This document shows, piece after piece, positions 57,311-64,000 of a DNA stretch of 64,000 nt. Each line of letters starts with the position of its first letter. The first letter of the stretch is position 1. The notes beneath the pieces are model-generated. The model searched no databases. It saw nothing but the letters and a program-made list of their open reading frames with translations, and was not told the origin of the DNA. This stretch comes from Auricularia sp. M13 (lineage: Eukaryota > Basidiomycota > Agaricomycetes > Auriculariales > Auriculariaceae). Location of the stretch: positions 2,480,001-2,544,000 of the forward strand of contig CM073198.1 in NCBI GenBank assembly GCA_037042915.1, written 5' to 3'. A program made the position numbers and the translations under genes.

Positions 57311-59676
57311 ATGTCCTACTCCTCCGTCGTCAGCCCCAGCCGCAACGCCCGCGTCAACCGCGAGCCCGCCTACGTCCCCGCCGAGATATTCAAGATGGAC
57401 GACGTGGCCCCGGGTGCACGCTCCCCGCCGCAGTCGGCGCCGCCTGCGCCGCCGTCCTCGCCCGCGGCCCCTGGCGGGGCGCGACCCCGACGCTGGGGGA
57501 CCTCCTTGTCCCCGCACTCCAGGCCGCCGATAGGGAGACCATCGACCTGGTGTCCCCGTCGCCGCCTCCGTCAGCTCCCCCGGCGGCGTTGCTCAACGTC
57601 ACGCCGATGCGCAGACACGCGACCCGGCCGCTCGAGGTCAGTCCCGGAGGAGCAGAGGCCGTGGCAAGACAGCGCCACGAGGTGCACAATGAGCGCCGCC
57701 GTGCAGAATCGCTCGAACCTGATGGCGACGAACGTCTCACCGCCGAAGAGCGGGCCGCTCAGGTATGCCTGCCCCCTTTTGCACCCACCTCGGCGCCCCT
57801 CTCACACCCTTTGCCTCGTAGATCGAGGAGCGGCGCGTCCTGACCGAGAAGATCACGACGTGGGAAGCGGGAATCTCGCCGCGCCCGCAACCCCTTCCAA
57901 GGACGAACGGCGGGGGTCCGGGCACATGGACCACGGTCGCGCCGCGCCGCAACATCCTCCACGCGCAGACACGCGTAGCTGCGGCTGCCCCGGCCGTCGC
58001 AGTCGGCCCGCCTCTCCGCTACAACTATCTGAGCGTCGACGCCGCCGATAGCGGAGCGCAAGGAAGTCACGACGAGCTGAAGGAAGCGGTGGCCCAAGAG
58101 AATTTTGTCAATGGGGTTCGTCGTCTCAAACACCTTGTTTAGATAGCTTCAATAACATGCGCCTTTATTCTCCTCAGAACCTATCTGCCCCCGATGAGCC
58201 GCAAGCCGTTATACACGCTCCCAGAGCGTCCGCCCCCACCGTCATCCCGTTCCTCGAAAGGGCGCAGACTGCCCCTCGGGCGAGACGGATGTCTTCGGCC
58301 CGTCCTCGACTCTCAAGGATCAACGAGCCACGGTCCGCCGCAAAGCTGTCGCAGCTGCCACGTCCACCGCGAACAAGATCTCCGCGGCGGCAGAAGCTGA
58401 AGCCGCACGTCGTCACCCTCCTGCCCCCGCGCCCGCGGCTACTCCAGAACATCTGGCTCCCAAGCCCGGTCCGCTGGCCGGCGACGCTGAGGACTTCGAC
58501 ATGGATGATGCCGCGACCGCGCCCCCTCCGCCGGCCCCCCCGCTGTCCCTCGCGCCTCCCTGCTTCCTCCGCGTGGTTCGGGGCCAGTCGTTCGCAATGC
58601 ACCAGCCTCGGACATGGACCGGAGCTGGGCGGCAAGGATTCACCCGCTACTGGCCCGGACCCTCCGGAAGGTCGATACCTCGACTGACAACTCGCTCATC
58701 GCCGGCCTGAACGAAAACGGGTTCTGGGAGGGCATCCGTGCCACCCAGAAGTACCACTGGGACGCACTTCAAGAGGAGAAGATGGGTATCTACGTGGTGA
58801 GCATCGGGGGGAGGGACGCACGCGGGATGAACCCGCTCACTGTCACGCGCGCGGTCGAGGATGCCCTCCTCGACACCATCGGCCCTTCTTTCCCAGGCGC
58901 CAAACCCAAGGTCTCCCCGGCTGACTTTACCACGTGGACTGAGGACAGAGAACCCCGCCCAACGCTTCTGGCGACGCGCCTCCCGCCGGGCGTGGTAGGT
59001 GCACTCCGCAGCGGCACACTATGGGCCCTCGGCGACCTCTGCATCATCACTTTCGACTACGCGCACGGCCCCTCAACATACCTCGGGACGATCAGCACCT
59101 CGATGGAGGCGGCGGACCTCGCCACGGTGCTCAGAGATGAGTATTGCGCCAACGCGGGAGTCATTGGGGTCTGTGATGAGTACGTCCATCCATCTCTCCT
59201 GCCGGATTATCTCTAATAAACCGCCCAGCATCGCTAAGCACCACCCCGAGGAGGTCAATGACCACCTCCAATCCCTGTTCAAGACAATCAGGGTAGTACC
59301 AATGGACATCATAACCCCACGCTCGAACGTTCCGACAACCGTCTTCCATGTGCACGCATCAGTCCCGCTGCTCCGCGGGCTCTTCTACTCCGAAATGCGT
59401 GAGGTGATGCGGGGCATCAAGATCACCACGAACATGGACGGCGTGATTCAGATGTCGCCCGTGCGCAAATGCTCGACCTGCAACGCGGACGACCATCCCC
59501 ATGGTATGTGCCGCGCGTGCACAATCCGCGGCTGGGACGCTCCGCCCGCCCCTCCGCTGCAGCCTGCGCCGGCACCACCTGCTGCGCCGTCTCGAGGAGG
59601 TTTTGGAGGCTGGCGCGGAAACTCAGGCAAGGCAGCTCCGAACTTCCGCGGTCGTGGTCGCGGCCGCGGAACATAG
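57311..59676 (+). pseudogene. Gag-like zinc-knuckle protein (probable retroelement ORF1), with introns and frameshifts
   Basis: Starts MSYSSVVSPSRNARVNREPA. A frame change near 57,484 leads to GDLLVPALQAADRETIDLV. An intron-like segment, 57763-57821 (CAG|gtatgc...cgtag), joins ERAAQ to IEERRVLTEKITTWE. The middle is Pro/Ala-rich (around 58,150-58,600, with further frame changes). The conserved core is NENGFWEGIRATQKYHWDAL with MGIYVVSIGGRDARGMNPLT. A second intron-like segment (59179-59227, gtacgt...cccag) joins GVCDD to IAKHHPEEVNDHLQ. The C-terminus carries a zinc knuckle CSTCNADDHPHGMC (C-x2-C-x4-H-x4-C) and an RG-rich tail (GRGRGRG), stop 59674-59676. This organisation is that of a nucleic-acid-binding ORF1/Gag. 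Introns are unusual for an active retroelement. Confidence 0.6.
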
Positions 59677-60528
59677 ATGCGAATATTCGTGTAACTAGTA
59701 CATGCCCGCTTTAATAGAGTCGGTGCCTCCTGCGCAATTCCTCTGGCCACTAGTCTTAGAGGCAATAAAGAAAAGTATCCTGGTGGGATGACACCGCCAG
59801 AATGTGAACACGCGCGGCGGCGATGGTGGGAAGTGATACCACATACAGAGAGCTGGCCCAAATATACTGGCCTTGGCCAGGAAAGCCAAGCGATGACCAT
59901 ATAATAATGAACGGCGACTTATTTAAGTCTGGACGTGCCGTGTGGAGACACTGAAGCAACTGTGAGTGACGGCTCGGTCATTCGTTACTGAGATACAGAC
60001 CTGCATTGTCCACTGGGTCGACCAGTCTGTCGAATATGCCGGAGGGGGGCGCTGCCCCGTCTAGCAGAATATATCAGCGCAACCATCATCTACAGAACAA
60101 AACTTCTCAATCAAGGATGCAAGCAGCAGGTATGGTTCCTCGTCCGTCACCTTGGAGGGCGCGCAGGATCCGTCTGTCATCCTCGCGCCCGAGGAAATCG
60201 TGATGGTCATCGGCGACAGCGACACCGTCATGAGATCGCAGCAGAGAACCGCCAGCCACGCGGGCGAAGCTCGAGAGGACGGGTCCCCGTCTCCCCAAGC
60301 TTCACACGCGGGAGCGAGCGAGTCAACGATCGCGATCTCGCGAAAATCAGCATATGCAGGCCAGCAGCCTGCGGACTCACCAGTCCTCCCCTCAGCCCCA
60401 CCAAAGGCCCGGCACACCAGCCGGAAATGAGTTCGCGGAGAGGGATCCAGGAACCAAGATAGTGCGCCCCGTGTGGGCAGTAATGCGAGCTGGTCGCCCT
60501 TCCCGGGGAAGAATCATCGGTTGGTGAA
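59677..60528. other. Spacer between the Gag-like gene and LINE ORF2
   Basis: An open frame at 60152-60430 (EGAQDPSVILAPEEIVMVIG onward) is Ser/Ala-rich and may be the 5' part of ORF2 or a remnant of ORF1. An AATAAA at 59763 could end the Gag-like transcript. Confidence 0.35.
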
Positions 60529-63500
60529 GTGCAAGTAGAAGACTGGCAAGATGCCGCCGCCAGGAACGCCAGGAACGGGGGCGGGCGAGATGCGAGCAAT
60601 AAGAAGACCCGTGCGGGGCTGAGAATGGCATCCGAGAACATGCGCGGGAGGGGCTCGCGTAGAATCGCTGGCAATCTGAAATGGAGACGGATAGCCGAGG
60701 ACATGAGAAGGGAGAAGATAGGCATCCTAGCGCTGCAGGAGACTCACCTTACGACGGAAATGGCCCTGGAAGTCCAGGAGATCCATAAACACCTACATGT
60801 GATCAGCTCAGCGCTCCCAAGAAACGAAGCGGGCGCGGGCGGCGTGGCAATTGTGTTTAACAAACTGCTGACAAACACGCTCGACATCCAAACGAAGATC
60901 CTAATCCCGGGAGAGCAATTCTATCAGCGCTGAATTGGCACAAAGGGGACCGCCTCACGATCCTTGCGGTCTATGCGCCGACGGAAAAGAGAGAGAACGC
61001 CGCTTTTTGGGCATCAATAGAGAAAAAGATCAGGCGGGAACGAGGTGACCTGCCCAAGCCAGACGTGCTGATGGGGACTTCAACTTTGTTGAAGATGCAG
61101 TCGACAGATTCCCAGCCAGTCTGAACGATATAGATGACCCAGACTCCTTCTTGAGCCTGAAAAGGTATTTGAAAATGGTAGACGGATGGAGGGAAACGAA
61201 CCCGGACGCGACTGAATGGTCATGGAGGAATAGCGCGCGGACTGCTATGTCCAGAATCGACAGGATCTATGTGACAAAGGCAGCCTTATTATCCAGCAGA
61301 GTGTGGTCAATCGAAATCTCGGGTCTAAACAGGGACGACCACAGCCGGGTATCCGTCGAGCTCGTCAATCTCGCCGTCCCTGAGGTCGGGAAGGAAGGTG
61401 GACGATGAGTGTCACGGTAATAAAGGACAGGGAATTCATGAAGGAGGCGATCGCTAGGGAGAGTACTGCAACAAGATCTGTCCGCCCTTAGCGACGGGCC
61501 GAGATCGGGAGAGCGTAATGCGCAGACTCTGTGGGCGGATTTTAAGGCCAAAGTGCGCGATCTGGCCAAATCCAGAATGAGAGCAATAAGATGCGCGCAG
61601 TGTCGCATTCTGGAGGCCAAAAAGAGCAAGAGAGCCGCGGCTGCTGCCAGTTTAAGCGCGGCCAAGTCCTCCGCGGAGACAGAAGCAGCGAGTCGGGCGC
61701 TTCGGAAATCGGAGGAGGAAGTTCTAAAATATAAGGACAAGGTCTACGAGAGGGTTTTCGCGACGAGAGATGCAAGAGCATGGGCGGAAGCTGAGACTAT
61801 GAGCAAATCGTGGTTCCGATGGAGCAAAGCCAACGCTCCCAGGGACACTTTGTTGTCGTTCAGAAAGCCAGGATCAGTGCCAGCGCAATATGTTAGCAAT
61901 TCGCGCCAGATGGCGAATCTGGCCGGTAAGTATCACGATGATCTGCAAACGCTGGATTTGGACAATGACGAGATTGCGCGGGAGCAAAATACAGTGATAA
62001 CCCAGGCGCACGTCTTGCGCCGCGTCAAGGAGTCTGAGAAAATAGCGCTGGAGCGCCCGGTATCCAGGGAGGAGGTGATTGAGTCGATCAAGATAGCAAA
62101 AGACGGAAAAGCGGCCGGGATAGACGGTATCATCTACGAATTTTGGAGCGCCCTGCACAAGAAGTTCGTCAGCAAGTGCGGGCAAGGCGAGCAGTCCTTT
62201 GATGTGGCGAGCGCGATGGAAATGGTATTCCAGGACATCGAGCATCACGGAGTAGTGGAGGGAACGGGTTTCACAGACGGCTGGATGTGTCCGCTCTATA
62301 AGAAAGGGGACCGGTCAGACGTGGCAAATTACAGACCAATAACGCTGCTGAATACGGACTATAAAGTTCTGACCAAGGTGCTTGCAATTAAGCTGGCAAA
62401 TGTTGCCCCGCAAATCATCCATAAAGCGCAGGCGGGATTCGTGAAGGGCAGAAGCATCACCGATCAGACAAAACTTGTCTCTCTGATGCTGGACTATGCG
62501 GAAGCTACACAACAGAACGGTGCGATCCTGGCTCTGGATCAGGAAAAGGCATACGACAAGATCAGACATGACTACTTACTGAGCACGCTAAGGGCTTTCG
62601 GACTGCCGGAATATTTCATCGAGACGGTGCAGCACTTGTACACGAACTCCCACACCGCCGTGATGATAAATGGTTTCCTGGGGTCGAGGTTTAAAGTGAA
62701 GCGCGGAGTCAGGCAGGGGGACCCCCTCTCCTGCCTTCTTTTCAACATTGCAATAGAACCTTTCGCCGAAATGTTGCGAAAATCGAACCTGCAGGGCTTC
62801 GTCATTGAAGGGGTTCAAGAGAAGTTAATTGCCACCTTATACGCAGATGACACCACAGTGTATCTCGCGGCGGACGACTCGTACGACACAGTTTCAACGA
62901 TCATCTCCACTTGGTGCAGTGCGTCTGGAGCAAAGTTCAACGTAAAGAAAACCGAGATTATCCCGCTGGGCTCACTTGAATACAGAACAGAGCTGATCGA
63001 ATCCAGGGCCATGAAGTCGGGCGGCACAACTTTCCCGGAAAATGTCCGCATCGCCAAAGACGGTGAGACGACTAGAATGCTGGGCGCCTGGCCCGGTAAT
63101 GGTGTAAAAGAAGCCGCAGTGTGGTCGACTGTCATCGATAAAATCAGCGCAAGTCTCGAGCGATGGGAGAAGACGCGCCCGACACTAAACGGCCGCAGTA
63201 TCATCACTCGCACTGTGGTCGGAGGCTACACTCAGTATCTGGTGGCGGCGCAAGGCATGCCGGCGAGGGTAGAGAAGCGTTTAGATAAGATGATACTAGA
63301 CTTCTTCTGGGAAAATAAAAAGGCTCACCCGATCAACATGGAGACACTGCGTCGCCCGCGTTTGTCGGGCGGGGCAAATCTGCTGCACATTTCAGAAAGG
63401 AACGACGCGCAGTACCTCGTCTGGCTGGGGGCTTACCTCGCGCCTGTGGAGACGAGGCCGACGTGGTGTTTCGTAGCGGATGGGATTTTTAGGGCAACGA

Positions 63501-64000
63501 TGGTGGGAGACGACAAAACACGCGTACCGTCGGATGTGAGACAAGATCCCTTCAGCCAAAACTGGCACTCGGACCCGCGTCGGCTGCCGTTGATGCTGAA
63601 GGACATGGTGAGAGTCGCAAGAAAGTACCATCTGGTAATGGATGCGCCGGTCATCCCTCAGAGCGTAAAAGAGCAAACTGTGATCTGGGCGCACCCAGCC
63701 TTCATCAACGCAGAGACGCTGGGTTACAATAAACGTAGTCTGAGATGCCTCAAGACGAACCACGCCGTAAGAACGGTAGAGCACCTGGATGAGATCGCGG
63801 AGCGCGATGACCCGACGCATGTGGAAAATGACGGCTGTGAGTGTGCGAACTGCGAGGATGACAGGGAAGAAGGCTGTAAGCACCCTTTCAAATGCCAGCT
63901 AGCAGCAGAGGAAATCTTGAGTAACCTCAGTGAAAAATGGAATCTAGCGACCGTGCAGAACACGGTAAGTTCGGACGTCTGGGACGCGATGGAAGGGGAC
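60529..64000 (+). pseudogene. LINE ORF2: endonuclease and reverse transcriptase, runs off the window
   Basis: A non-LTR retrotransposon polyprotein. The apurinic-type endonuclease begins around the ATG at 60625 (MASENMRGRGSRR, then GILALQETHLT). It continues ILAVYAPTEKREN, a GDFNFVED motif and SRIDRIYVT, but the reading frame breaks near 60,930, near 61,070 (one G missing before ACTTCAAC), and around 61,406-61,466. From 61466 one frame is open to the window end: a helical linker (LEAKKSKRAAAAASLSAAKS); RT motifs GKAAGIDGIIYEFW, PLYKKGDRSDVANYRPITLL, AGFVKGRSITDQ and DQEKAYDKI; VRQGDPLSCLLFNIAIEP; catalytic LYADDTT near 62,838; LGAWPGNG; then a C-terminal Cys cluster CECANC...GCKHPFKC. The layout resembles fungal Tad-like LINEs. 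The 3' end is outside. Confidence 0.85.

Larger units (their letters stand above)
57311..64000 (+). mobile_element. Probable Tad-like LINE, partial and inactive
   Basis: A Gag-like zinc-knuckle frame followed by an endonuclease-RT frame on the same strand is the order of a two-ORF non-LTR element. The 850-bp spacer and the intron-like segments in the first frame leave open that they are two independent units. The 5' boundary is a guess; the 3' end and poly-A tail lie beyond the window. Confidence 0.5.

Noticed and set aside
1-64000. A previously undescribed multi-gene system such as defence or a novel pathway
   Set aside because: Most intact genes belong to known families, and the unusual region is a broken metabolic locus with transposons; I found no coherent novel system beyond the items listed.

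Overview
The window is nuclear DNA from a filamentous basidiomycete, most likely an Agaricomycete. This is inferred from dense short spliceosomal introns (about 45-65 nt, GT-AG with two GC-AG cases), long GC-rich serine/proline-rich proteins, two DUF6533-type membrane-protein genes, an NRPS-like reductase, a GMC oxidoreductase, and fungal LTR and LINE-type retroelements. Species cannot be named from the sequence alone.

Positions 1-41,000 form a compact gene block dominated by conserved cellular genes. In order they are: the 3' part of a triose-phosphate-transporter-family gene; NUF2 (kinetochore); a secreted type-B carboxylesterase; an intron-containing tRNA-Pro(TGG); SNF5 (chromatin remodelling); QCR8 (respiratory complex III); a 43-residue OST4 (N-glycosylation); a very large PH-domain, Ser/Pro-rich, RS-repeat and coiled-coil protein (about 10 kb of DNA); an unrecognised gene; SMC2 (condensin); ribosomal protein eS30; a small Cys-rich protein; dynactin p25; a DUF6533 membrane protein; a Dgk1-like CTP-dependent diacylglycerol kinase; an unrecognised Ser/Pro/Ala-rich protein; biotin-protein ligase; and a small multi-pass membrane protein. 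Several of these (QCR8, OST4, eS30, the Cys-rich gene) have exons too short for simple ORF calling and were assembled here by splicing.

Positions 41,000-55,000 look like a dead secondary-metabolism patch. An adenylation-carrier-reductase (NRPS-like) gene is split by two insertions. One is a 1.3 kb unclassified element in the carrier domain. The other is a 4.4 kb LTR retrotransposon in the reductase domain, with 839-bp LTRs that are almost identical, TG...CA ends and a perfect 5-bp target duplication (TCAGC). The LTR element carries no recognisable gag-pol and is therefore non-autonomous; its interior holds a motif repeated about every 160 bp. Downstream lies a GMC oxidoreductase with about six small frame-disrupting deletions, then a truncated DUF6533 gene.

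Positions 55,000-64,000 are repeat-derived. A Gag-like zinc-knuckle gene with apparent introns and frameshifts is followed by a LINE ORF2 (endonuclease plus reverse transcriptase). The ORF2 is frame-broken in its endonuclease half but open through the reverse transcriptase to the end of the window.

No CRISPR arrays, operons or bacterial-type features are present. Exon boundaries were read by eye from splice consensus and family conservation. Coordinates given for genes are start codon to stop codon including introns.
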